Shown here piece after piece: positions 1 through 6,921 of a DNA stretch of 11,624 bases. The notes beneath the pieces are model-generated. The model was not told where the DNA came from and searched no databases. It saw only the letters and a program-made list of their open reading frames with translations. Position numbers and translations under genes: made by a program. Every line of letters starts with the position of its first letter. Position 1 is the stretch's first letter. The stretch is taken from contig JAOZMQ010000039.1 of assembly GCA_029934195.1 (NCBI GenBank), positions 1 to 11,624 on the forward strand. Direction: 5' to 3'. Source of the stretch: Candidatus Cloacimonadota bacterium. Its GTDB lineage: Bacteria; Cloacimonadota; Cloacimonadia; Cloacimonadales; JAOZMQ01.

Positions 1-1
1 A

Positions 2-126
2 CAGCTTCATAGAAACTATATCTTTGTAGTCCAATGCGTTAGCGTTGGATAAAGAAAAAAGAGAATCAAGCTAAGAGTAGCAACAAAAAAAGAAAATTTA
101 GAAAAAGTAAGTTTTCGTTCAAATAC
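2..126 (+). repeat. Left copy of a ~125-bp long inverted repeat
   Basis: This stretch matches, in reverse complement, positions 3426-3550. By hand alignment there are about 11 mismatches and two one-base indels over about 125 columns, so roughly 90 percent identity. The most conserved block covers 22-49 and includes a small hairpin at 31-48 (arms CCAATGC and GCGTTGG, loop GTTA, one G-T pair). The inner end carries TTTTCGTTC at 112-120. It lies in the leader of the glmS-like gene and ends about 30 nt before its start codon, so it may be transcribed as part of the 5' untranslated region. No coding frame of note is present. I infer a non-coding dispersed repeat; copy number in the genome is unknown. 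Confidence 0.85.
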
Positions 127-146
127 TAAATAATACAAAATAGATT

Positions 147-150
147 GGAG
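147..150 (+). promoter_or_regulatory. Ribosome binding site of the glmS-like gene
   Basis: GGAG sits 5 nt before the ATG at 156. It supports that start and therefore supports a 23-residue leader in front of the presumed catalytic cysteine of the encoded enzyme. Confidence 0.7.
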
Positions 151-155
151 AAAAG

Positions 156-2885
156 ATGTTAAAATTTATAAAAAAATTGGAGAATAAAAAAATTCAATTC
201 AAATTACCTCTTATAGGTATTGGTTGCGGAGTTCTTGGAATGAGTTTGCCAAAAGTATCCGTAAATCTTGGTAAATATGCGTCAAAATTATTAAGGGCTT
301 TGGAATATCGTGGCTATGATTCTACAGGTGCTGCTTTTCAAGGAAATTCTACTGATGTTACTCTTTTAAAGGATGTTGGTGCTCCAAGCACTTTGGTGGA
401 AACTTTGGGCATTCAAGAACAGGAAGGAATGATTTTTTGTGGTCAAGTAAGATGGGCAACCTTTGGAGCAGTTGACAAAACTAATGCCCAACCGCATATC
501 GTAAGATGTAAAAGATTTATTTATGGTGCACACAATGGAAATATCACCAATACAAGAGAATTGAAAAAATTTCTAATTTCAGAAGGACATACTGTTCTTT
601 CTGATAATGATGGAGAAATATTAGTTCATGTTATAGAACATTATTTTGATATTGAATTGGATAATTTTCCTAAAAAAAAGCAAAAGAATATTTCTATCCG
701 TCGCTCATGTATGAAAACAGCAATTATAAGAGCTACTAAAAAAACTATAGGTTCTTTTGCAGCAGTAATTGTCGATCCAGAAACAAAATATTCTTATGCA
801 ATAAAAGCCGGTAGCAGTTTATATTTTGGAGTTGGTCAAATAGACAAACACAATTTCTGTCTTGCTTCTTCTGATCTAACAGCTGTTTTAAGATTTACTA
901 AACAATTAGTAAATATCAATTTGGGTGAATTTGTTGAATATAATGCTGATGAATTTCATATTTATGCTTATAAGAATTTAAAGATAAAAAAACTTAATCA
1001 ACCAAATATGATTTTCCAAGAAGGTCAATTGATTGATAGAAAATCAGTCCGATCAAAATTAAGAGCTGAAGATACTGAGCTTTTACCACAATTTAATTAT
1101 TTTATGGAACAGGAAATTTATGCAGAAGTCGAATCTACCGGAAAATTAGCAAAGATTTTTGCAGGTGGATCAAATACAGGTCGAAGAATGTTAGAACTTC
1201 TACAAAGAGAAAAGATGTTGGATAAAATGAAACTTCTATGCAGTAAAATCTCTGGTTTAGATAATTTTAACGAACAAATTAAAATTTTTGAGAAATACGT
1301 AAAATCCAGAGAAGCTACTGAATTCTATAACAATGTAAAAGACAATTATTCAACAATTTACGATGAATTGGTCAAAGAAGATTTTGAGAGAAAATACTTC
1401 TTTTCCAGAGATAAAAATATCTTTATAGATCTCCTTGGAAATAAATTTGATAAACTAAAATTGTTAGTGGTTAAAGCGTTTGATTCCATTATTGAAATTG
1501 AAGATGTTGTAGAATTCAATAACAGTGTTTATGGGTTTACAGACCTTATCAAAAATACGATAATGAATGATCGCAATATCTATACAGTCGCTTGTGGTAC
1601 TTCTTTTCACGCAACAAAAATAGCTGCTGCTTTTTTCAATGAAATTTCTGGTATTGAAATTATTCCTATTCTTCCCGGAGATTTTAGAGGACAATATTCT
1701 CATTGCTTAAAAAATAATGATGTTATAATTGGAGTTTCTCAAAGTGGAGAAACAAAAGACTTGATTGATGTTTTTGATGATATTGATAACCTTGGATTGA
1801 ATATAAAAAAAATAGTCCTTGTGAATAATATGAATTCTACTCTCGGTCAAGAAAAAAGTGATGTCTCAATTCCAATTTATTGCGGACCGGAAATTGCCGT
1901 TCCTGCAACAAAAAGTTTTATAAATCAGCTAACATTATTTTATTATCTTGCAGTTAAAACAGCTGAAACTCATCTTACAAAAATGAAAGAAGATAAAATG
2001 GAGAAATCAATAATAGAAAAATTTGAAAAAGAGTTAAACCGTCGTCATAAAACAATTAACGACATTCCATTGTTGATAAAAGAGACAATTAATACTACAA
2101 AAAATGAAATTGATCAAATCGCTTCCAAGATTTATATGGAACCTTCAATGCATATTCTTGCTACAAAATTGAGCGGTATAGCCAAAGAAGGTGCATTAAA
2201 AATTAGAGAAACAGTTCTCAATCATACCGAAGGTGGTGAAGCATCTGAATTCAAACATGGACCGAATACAATTTTAGGAAAAAATACTGTTTTTGGAATG
2301 AAGAGTATCAAAAATATGATTAAATATTTCAATAAAAAAAATGACGAGATCGAAGAACTTGGACTAAAAAGAGGTTTACCACAAAGTGAAATTAGAAATA
2401 TTTCTAAAGCTGTTAGTAGTTACCTTTTTAATAGAATTTTCCCTTTCAATCTTTCACATGAAGGAACTGTTCTTTTTAAGGAAGTTATCAGAAATTATGA
2501 TTTTTTCAATCCTCTTTATAGAAATTATCCAATGATTTATATTACTGGACCGGATGACCGTGATGTAAACTTAACTGTTTCACAAATAAACACTCACAAG
2601 ATTAGAGGTGGTGATACTTTTATCATTGCTGAAGAAGACGATAGATTATTGGATAATGCAAGATTGAATCCGAATAAAAATAGTTATTATGGTTGGGGGT
2701 ATATCGTATTACCCAAAACCGGAGACACTTTAATGACAACATTTTCTGCAACTGTTGTTCTACAACTCTTAGCTTTGAAAATGAGTGAAAGGAAAATGAA
2801 GTATCTTGATAAGCTTTCTGTAGAAGATCACGGAGTACATCCTGATGTTCCAAAAAATGTTTCAAAATCAATCACTGTAGATTAA
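156..2885 (+). CDS. glmS: Long-form glutamine--fructose-6-phosphate aminotransferase (GlmS-like)
   Basis: Makes glucosamine-6-phosphate from fructose-6-phosphate and glutamine, the first step to UDP-GlcNAc for cell wall and LPS; cytosolic. The N-terminal class II glutaminase domain (about 24-260) shows CGVLG at C24, EYRGYDS (50-56), RWAT (99-102), AQPH (111-114) and HNG (126-128). Two SIS domains follow. SIS1 has CGTS (480-483) and SQSGET (528-533). SIS2 has EGALK (E678), EFKHGP (H701) and the C-terminal KSITVD (K904), which match the E. coli isomerase residues E488, H504 and K603. Oddities: 909 residues instead of about 610. Extra blocks lie at about 332-470, between the EQEIYAE motif and SIS1, and at about 715-790 inside SIS2. 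The catalytic Cys is at position 24, not 2, and no Met, Val or Leu start codon directly precedes it, so processing of a propeptide is implied if the glutaminase is active. Family assignment is firm; exact substrate is inferred. Confidence 0.88.
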   Translation: MLKFIKKLENKKIQFKLPLIGIGCGVLGMSLPKVSVNLGKYASKLLRALEYRGYDSTGAAFQGNSTDVTLLKDVGAPSTLVETLGIQEQEGMIFCGQVRWATFGAVDKTNAQPHIVRCKRFIYGAHNGNITNTRELKKFLISEGHTVLSDNDGEILVHVIEHYFDIELDNFPKKKQKNISIRRSCMKTAIIRATKKTIGSFAAVIVDPETKYSYAIKAGSSLYFGVGQIDKHNFCLASSDLTAVLRFTKQLVNINLGEFVEYNADEFHIYAYKNLKIKKLNQPNMIFQEGQLIDRKSVRSKLRAEDTELLPQFNYFMEQEIYAEVESTGKLAKIFAGGSNTGRRMLELLQREKMLDKMKLLCSKISGLDNFNEQIKIFEKYVKSREATEFYNNVKDNYSTIYDELVKEDFERKYFFSRDKNIFIDLLGNKFDKLKLLVVKAFDSIIEIEDVVEFNNSVYGFTDLIKNTIMNDRNIYTVACGTSFHATKIAAAFFNEISGIEIIPILPGDFRGQYSHCLKNNDVIIGVSQSGETKDLIDVFDDIDNLGLNIKKIVLVNNMNSTLGQEKSDVSIPIYCGPEIAVPATKSFINQLTLFYYLAVKTAETHLTKMKEDKMEKSIIEKFEKELNRRHKTINDIPLLIKETINTTKNEIDQIASKIYMEPSMHILATKLSGIAKEGALKIRETVLNHTEGGEASEFKHGPNTILGKNTVFGMKSIKNMIKYFNKKNDEIEELGLKRGLPQSEIRNISKAVSSYLFNRIFPFNLSHEGTVLFKEVIRNYDFFNPLYRNYPMIYITGPDDRDVNLTVSQINTHKIRGGDTFIIAEEDDRLLDNARLNPNKNSYYGWGYIVLPKTGDTLMTTFSATVVLQLLALKMSERKMKYLDKLSVEDHGVHPDVPKNVSKSITVD

Positions 2886-2894
2886 TTTTTTTGA

Positions 2895-2922
2895 GGGGAT
2901 AGATAAAGCTATCCCCTTTTTT
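2895..2922 (+). terminator. Intrinsic terminator after the glmS-like gene
   Basis: A perfect 8-bp stem (GGGGATAG at 2895-2902, CTATCCCC at 2909-2916) with a 6-nt loop is followed directly by six T residues (2917-2922). It begins 10 nt after the stop codon at 2883-2885. It ends only 11 nt before the ispF start codon, so ispF must depend on read-through, on regulated termination, or on a promoter inside the upstream gene. Confidence 0.85.
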
Positions 2923-2933
2923 ATGAGGTAATT

Positions 2934-3407
2934 ATGAGAATTGGATATGGTTATGATGTACATAAATTAGTAGAAAAGCGAAAATTGATTCTCGGTGGTG
3001 TTAATATTCCATTTCATAAAGGTCTTGCCGGTCATTCTGATGCAGATGTTTTAATTCATGCTATTATTGATGCTATTCTCGGAGCTATCGCAATGGGTGA
3101 TATTGGTCAATTATTCCCTGATACTGATTCAACTTTTAAAAATATCGACAGCAGGATTCTGTTAAGAAAAGTTTATGGAATTCTAATAGAAAATGGATAT
3201 AAAATTGGTAATTTGGATTCTACTATTTGTGCTCAAAAACCAAAATTGAAAGACTTTATCACAGAAATGAGAGAAAATGTTTCAGAGGATCTTCATACGG
3301 AAATTTCAAATATTTCCATCAAAGCTACAACCGAAGAAAAACTTGGAATTAGCGGTTCCGAAAAAGGTATTACTGCTTCTGCTGTTGTTTTAATAACGCG
3401 AGTTTAG
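2934..3407 (+). CDS. ispF: 2-C-methyl-D-erythritol 2,4-cyclodiphosphate synthase
   Basis: Cyclises CDP-methylerythritol 2-phosphate to MEcPP, releasing CMP, in the MEP route to isoprenoids; a cytosolic homotrimer. The 157 residues are the usual length for IspF. The metal ligands D8 and H10 (in GYDVH) and H42 are present, with the GHSDADVLIHA block at 33-43, the GDIGQLFPDTD block after it, and the C-terminal ATTEEKLGISGSEKGI signature. The start ATG at 2934 has GAGG at 2925-2928, 5 nt upstream. It follows the terminator of the glmS-like gene with no room for an ordinary promoter between them. It ends with TAG. Nothing is missing from the family's conserved residues. Confidence 0.97.
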   Translation: MRIGYGYDVHKLVEKRKLILGGVNIPFHKGLAGHSDADVLIHAIIDAILGAIAMGDIGQLFPDTDSTFKNIDSRILLRKVYGILIENGYKIGNLDSTICAQKPKLKDFITEMRENVSEDLHTEISNISIKATTEEKLGISGSEKGITASAVVLITRV

Positions 3408-3425
3408 TAACTACTGATAGATGGT

Positions 3426-3550
3426 ACTTGAGCGAAAACTAACTTTTTCTAAATTTTCTTTTTTTTATCGCTACTCTGTAGCTTAGTTCTCTTTTTTCTT
3501 TACCCAACGCTAACGCATTGGACTACAAAGATGTCGCTTCTATGAAGCTG
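3426..3550 (-). repeat. Right copy of the ~125-bp long inverted repeat
   Basis: Reverse complement of 2-126 at roughly 90 percent identity by hand count. The outer ends of the two copies (CAGCTTCATAG) both point away from the glmS-ispF pair. This copy keeps the hairpin block (3504-3521). In its reverse complement it also contains a perfect GCTAC-AGA-GTAGC stem where the left copy has lost one base. It starts 18 nt after the ispF stop codon. No open frame with a ribosome binding site was found in it. Confidence 0.85.
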
Positions 3551-3617
3551 AAAAATAAATAATTTTCCAATTAATCTTTTCTTCATGATCTTCAGTCCTT
3601 CATGGAAAAAAAATCCT

Positions 3618-3648
3618 TTTCGTTCAGATACTAAATATCTGAACGAAA
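3618..3648. repeat. Perfect 13-bp palindrome
   Basis: TTTCGTTCAGATA at 3618-3630 pairs perfectly with its complement at 3636-3648 around the loop CTAAA. The left arm and loop resemble the inner end of the left long repeat (112-132) and the sequence at 6590-6609, which share TTTTCGTTC followed a few bases later by CTAAA. On the + strand there is no T tract after it. On the minus strand T8 follows after four bases, so it could act as a weak terminator in that direction. Operator, terminator or dispersed repeat cannot be separated from one window. Confidence 0.8.
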
Positions 3649-3782
3649 CCAATCAAATCCTTACAAATTTAGATTTCTTCAATTATCATTTAAATATATA
3701 ATCTTCTGGTATGAAATTTGCGATACTAATTATAAGTTTTGGTTTATTATATTAAATATCTTAATTTTTAAGAATAAAAAAA

Positions 3783-3788
3783 AAGGAG
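3783..3788 (+). promoter_or_regulatory. Ribosome binding site fixing the ATG at 3794
   Basis: AAGGAG lies 5 nt before the ATG at 3794. That ATG opens a good signal peptide, whereas the TTG at 4046, the first start after the in-frame TGA, has no such site before it. The real start is therefore upstream of the TGA. Confidence 0.85.
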
Positions 3789-3793
3789 AATTC

Positions 3794-6484
3794 ATGCGTA
3801 GATTTTATATGCTATTTGTAGCAATCTTGATGATTGCAAATATACTAAATGCCTCAACTATAAATGTTGTTGGTGAAGTTTTTACTGAAGTTTGTACTGG
3901 TTGAGGTGGTGATTATTCTGAGGCACGTGCTGCTCTCATCGAACTATCAAATCAACATGATGATTTAATTCCTCTTATTTGGCAATTAACAGATCCTACA
4001 TCACCTGGTGCAGAAAGTAGATTTTCTTTCTATAATGGAACTGAATTGCCTTATGCTGAATTTGGAGGTCAAGAAAATTATACAGGAGAAGTAAATGTTG
4101 TTAACGAATATAATTCAATTTATGAACAACTATCAGGACAAGAAAGCTCTCTGGAAATAGAGATGGGATTGGATGTTATTTCTGATGAAACAATAAGAGT
4201 TTCAGCAAATATCGAAGTAACGGAAGAGATTACATCTGCTAATAATAAATATTTCTTTTTACTTACAATTCATGATGATTCAAACTATCATTCTCTTGTT
4301 CTTGATAAAACAAATGAATCTGATTTTGTACAAACTCAAATTGGTGAAACTTTGACAACTCAAACTGACTTTTCAATTAATCCTTATTGGGAATTAGAAA
4401 ATTTGCGAGTAGTTATGATTGTTCAATCTTTTGAAAATAAAGAGATTTTACAAAGTGAACAAACTGCAATCACTCAATTGATTCCGGATTTTACTACACC
4501 AACTCAATCTGGACCATCTGCATTTGGCATAACTTTTACCTCAAATAGTTTTCCGCGTGTAGGTATTGATTCTTGGGAATGGGATTTTAATTCTGATGGA
4601 GAAATTGATAGTACGGAGGAAAATCCATATTATCTTTTTGAAGAACCCGGTTCTTATGATGTCACACTCACAATTTCAAATAATTCCGGTAGTGAAACAA
4701 TTACAAAAGATGATTTCATTACAGTCACAGATGCTTCTAATGTCTCAGGAAGTGTAGCTGGAGTATGGAAAGCAATTTATAGTCCTTACCATATTGTAGG
4801 TGATGTTACTATCTCTTTACCAAATACTTTGATTATCGAATCAGGTACAGAAATTATTATCGATTATGCCCGTAAAATAACGGTTTTTGGAAAATTAATT
4901 GCAGATGGAATTGATGGTGACCCGATAATTTTTACTTCCGAAAATATGTGGAAAGGAATAAAATTTTCTGGAACAACTCAAGAAAATCTAATAAGAAATT
5001 GTATCTTCTCAAATTCTTCTTACGCTCCTTTAATTGTTAATTATTCTAAAGTTGAGATTGTAAATAATATTTTTCATAACAATTCAACCAGTTCTTATCC
5101 AGCAGCTATAGACTTGTTGGAGTCAAGTGATGTATTGGTATCCAATAATATAATTTCCAACAATAGTAGTTCAGCTTCCTGCGGTGCAATAAGATGTAGA
5201 TTTTCAGATCCTGTAATTTCCAATAATATTATCGTGAATAATAGTGGGTCTTTTGCTGGTGTTTTTGTTTTTCAAAATGATTCCGCACCTCTAATTATAA
5301 ATAATACTATTGCTAACAATCTTTCCAATAGTGGATTAATTTTACTTGAAGGTGGATATCCGGAATTGATGAATAATATTATTGTCAATTCAGGTGATAT
5401 TTTTACAGTTTATTCTGGTGAACCTGTTGTAACTTATTGTAATTTGACCGGTGGTTTTCCTGGTGAAGGTAACATAAATGAAGATCCATTATTTGTTAAT
5501 CCTTCTTTAGGAAATGGTCCAGAATTTAGTGGAATGGATGCAGATTGGTCGCTTTCCATTAATTCTCCTTCGATAAATGCTGGAAACCCCGAATCCATTT
5601 ACAATGATCCTGATGGAAGTCGTAACGATATGGGAGCTTTTGGTGGTCCTTTATCAATGAATTCCGGAGGAGGATGGAATTATATTTATGGAGATGTTGA
5701 TAATAACGGAACTGTACAAGCTTTTGATGCGTCATTTACGCTACAATACTCAGTTGGATTATTATCTGATTGGGAAGATTGGCAACTTTGGGCTGCCGAT
5801 GTGGACGGAAATGAAATTATTCAAGCATTTGATTCTGCATTAATCTTGCAGTTTGCTGTTGGCTTAATTACAGAATTTCCTGTTCAATCGGAAGAATTAT
5901 CTCGCATCAAAGCACCGAAAGCTGAAATTGAAGTAGAATTTGAAAATAATGAACTAATTTTTTATGCATCAGAAAATCTTTTTGGGATTAATATTGACAT
6001 TAATAAAGATTTTGTAGTCCAAAAATCAAATAAAAATATGCTAATTTTTTCAAACAAGAATTCAATTGGTATGGCTTCAGCTAACGCTGTAAATGGTGAA
6101 TTCTTGAGATTATCAATTAGTGATAAAGATTACTCTGATATAAATCTGGAAATGATTGTTAATACCGAGTCAAAAAATATAAGCATTTCTCTTAACGATA
6201 TTCCTACACAGAATCAGTTCATTGGAAATTATCCCAATCCATTTAATCCAACAACAATGTTCAAGTTTTCTTTGATAAAAGATGAGAATGTTTCTATCAA
6301 TATTTATAATGTGAAAGGAGAATTTGTTACAACTATTTGTGATAAAATATTTATTAGTGGAAATCATTCGGTAAAATGGGATGGAAGAGATTCATACAAA
6401 AAATCAGTCTCTTCCGGAGTTTTCTTTTATAAAGTAATTATTGGAGAGAAATCATCTATTCATAAGATGCTTTTGTTAAAATAG
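3794..6484 (+). CDS. Secreted multidomain T9SS protein with thioredoxin-like CxxU site (in-frame TGA)
   Basis: Read through one in-frame TGA (3902-3904, codon 37) this gives 896 residues; without read-through only 36 residues are made. A signal peptide (about 1-20, ending LNA) is followed by an Omp28-like thioredoxin fold. Its motif is GEVFTEVC-T-G-U with C34 and residue 37 at the CxxC positions, then SEARAAL, and LPYAEFGG (85-92) fits the cis-proline loop. A beta-rich segment follows (about 100-225). Next come a PKD domain (230-312, with WEWDFNSDG and GSYDVTLTI), a right-handed beta-helix (about 320-619, Asn-rich SNNIISNN-type rungs), and two dockerin-like repeats (about 632-691; D634/D636/N638 and D669/D671/N673). 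A cohesin-like stretch (about 710-800) and a type IX sorting domain (808-896, NYPNPFNPTT to KMLLLK) complete it. Domain calls are by eye. Sec at 37 is inference; a pseudogene or a base error at a Cys codon is the alternative. The frame has no other lesion. Confidence 0.75.
3919..3938 (+). promoter_or_regulatory. Candidate bacterial SECIS hairpin 3' of the in-frame TGA
   Basis: Starting 14 nt after the TGA, TGAG (3919-3922) pairs with CTCA (3935-3938) and GCA (3923-3925) with TGC (3931-3933). This leaves a single bulged T at 3934 and the loop CGTGC. Bacterial SelB-binding hairpins lie at this distance and have a short stem, a bulged U and a small G-containing loop. The E. coli fdhF element also has GCA/UGC next to the loop, but its bulged U is on the 5' side. 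The stem is short and overlaps conserved codons, so it may be chance. Confidence 0.35.
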
Positions 6485-6501
6485 TATTTGAATAAAAATT
6501 A

Positions 6502-6528
6502 AGGAGCTGTTATCTTGTAGCAGCTCCT
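6502..6528. terminator. Hairpin downstream of the secreted protein gene
   Basis: AGGAGCTG (6502-6509) and CAGCTCCT (6521-6528) form an 8-bp stem with an 11-nt loop, 17 nt after the stop codon at 6482-6484. On the + strand no T tract follows. On the minus strand the stem is followed by a T-rich run, so it may end transcripts arriving from the minus-strand genes to the right, or work in both directions. Confidence 0.6.
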
Positions 6529-6589
6529 AACTTCCTGTTATAATTGTAAATATCCCAATAGATAAGAAGTTAAAAATCATCTCTTATTC

Positions 6590-6626
6590 TTTTTCGTTCT
6601 GACGCTAAAATGTTTTATCTAAACAT
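6590..6626. repeat. Third copy of the TTTTCGTTC motif with a small hairpin
   Basis: TTTTCGTTC with CTAAA a few bases later resembles 112-129 and 3617-3635. Right after it ATGTTT (6610-6615) and AAACAT (6621-6626) form a 6-bp stem with a 5-nt loop. It lies in the gene-free zone 6485-6725. Apart from this, the hairpin at 6502 and a spaced 8-bp inverted repeat (6644-6651 with 6706-6713), I see nothing in that zone. Confidence 0.45.
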
Positions 6627-6725
6627 CTACTTGAACTTATGGACTGTAAAACTATTGGTTGCAATGATTAGCACGGATTTTAAATAGTAAATTCTTCTTG
6701 AGCACTTTTACAGCCTTTTTCTAAA

Positions 6726-6884
6726 TTATTCATGCGTTGAAAGATTAATTTTTGCTCTTAACTCTTCAATTTCCTTAATCTCAATTTTTTCATAAACTCT
6801 TTTTCTTTTTTTGATAGTTGATTCCAATAAGTTTAGAGCATCAAATAATATCTCGATTTCCTTGTGATTAATATTTATTTTCAT
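6726..6884 (-). CDS. Small charged, probably helical protein of 52 residues
   Basis: Not a family I recognise. The frame opens with ATG at 6884-6882 and ends with TAA. The product starts MKININ and is rich in Lys, Glu and Ile, with a Lys/Arg patch (KKRKR at about 25-29) and heptad-like spacing of Ile and Leu, which suggests one or two amphipathic helices or a short coiled coil. It has no signal peptide or membrane segment. The start is well supported: AAGGAGG (plus-strand 6889-6895) lies 4 nt upstream, the best ribosome binding site in the window. It begins 37 nt after the stop codon of the glycogen synthase gene on the same strand, so the two are likely cotranscribed. Function unknown; a small regulator or accessory protein is only a guess. 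Confidence 0.7.
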   Translation of the reverse strand: MKININHKEIEILFDALNLLESTIKKRKRVYEKIEIKEIEELRAKINLSTHE

Positions 6885-6921
6885 GTTTCCTCCTTAATAA
6901 AAAGTCAAGAATTTCAATTTT

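Larger units (their letters stand above)
3551..3793. other. AT-rich spacer and leader upstream of the secreted protein gene
   Basis: Together with the repeat copy before it, this makes a gene-free stretch of nearly 390 bases (3408-3793). It contains the palindrome at 3618-3648. No ORF with a ribosome binding site was found on either strand. TATAAG at 3731-3736 and TATTAT at 3745-3750 resemble -10 boxes, but neither has a convincing -35 box at normal spacing, so I do not call a promoter. Confidence 0.5.

Noticed and set aside
1464..1703. Minus-strand frame of 79 codons inside the glmS-like gene
   Set aside because: It lies wholly within a well-conserved coding region on the other strand and has no family resemblance. 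The same applies to the minus-strand frames at 2623-2871, 6170-6367, 10516-10922 and 11037-11219, and the + frame at 4566-4757.
3421..3486. Short + strand frame from ATG 3421 (about 21 codons) inside the right repeat copy
   Set aside because: No ribosome binding site, and it is repeat sequence whose other copy has no equivalent gene.
3902..3904. General reassignment of TGA to Trp or Gly in this organism
   Set aside because: Trp is encoded by TGG and Gly by GGN throughout the window, no other gene has an internal TGA, and one gene ends in TGA. A local recoding event or a lesion fits better.
4046..6484. A shorter secreted-protein gene starting at TTG 4046
   Set aside because: TTG 4046 lies inside the thioredoxin-like domain (the Leu of LPYAEFGG), has no ribosome binding site, and would lose the signal peptide needed for a T9SS protein. 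The ATG at 3794 is far better.
6640..6720. Spaced inverted repeat (6644-6651 with 6706-6713) as a structured RNA
   Set aside because: Only an 8-bp AT-rich match over a 54-nt gap with no convincing inner helices; likely chance.
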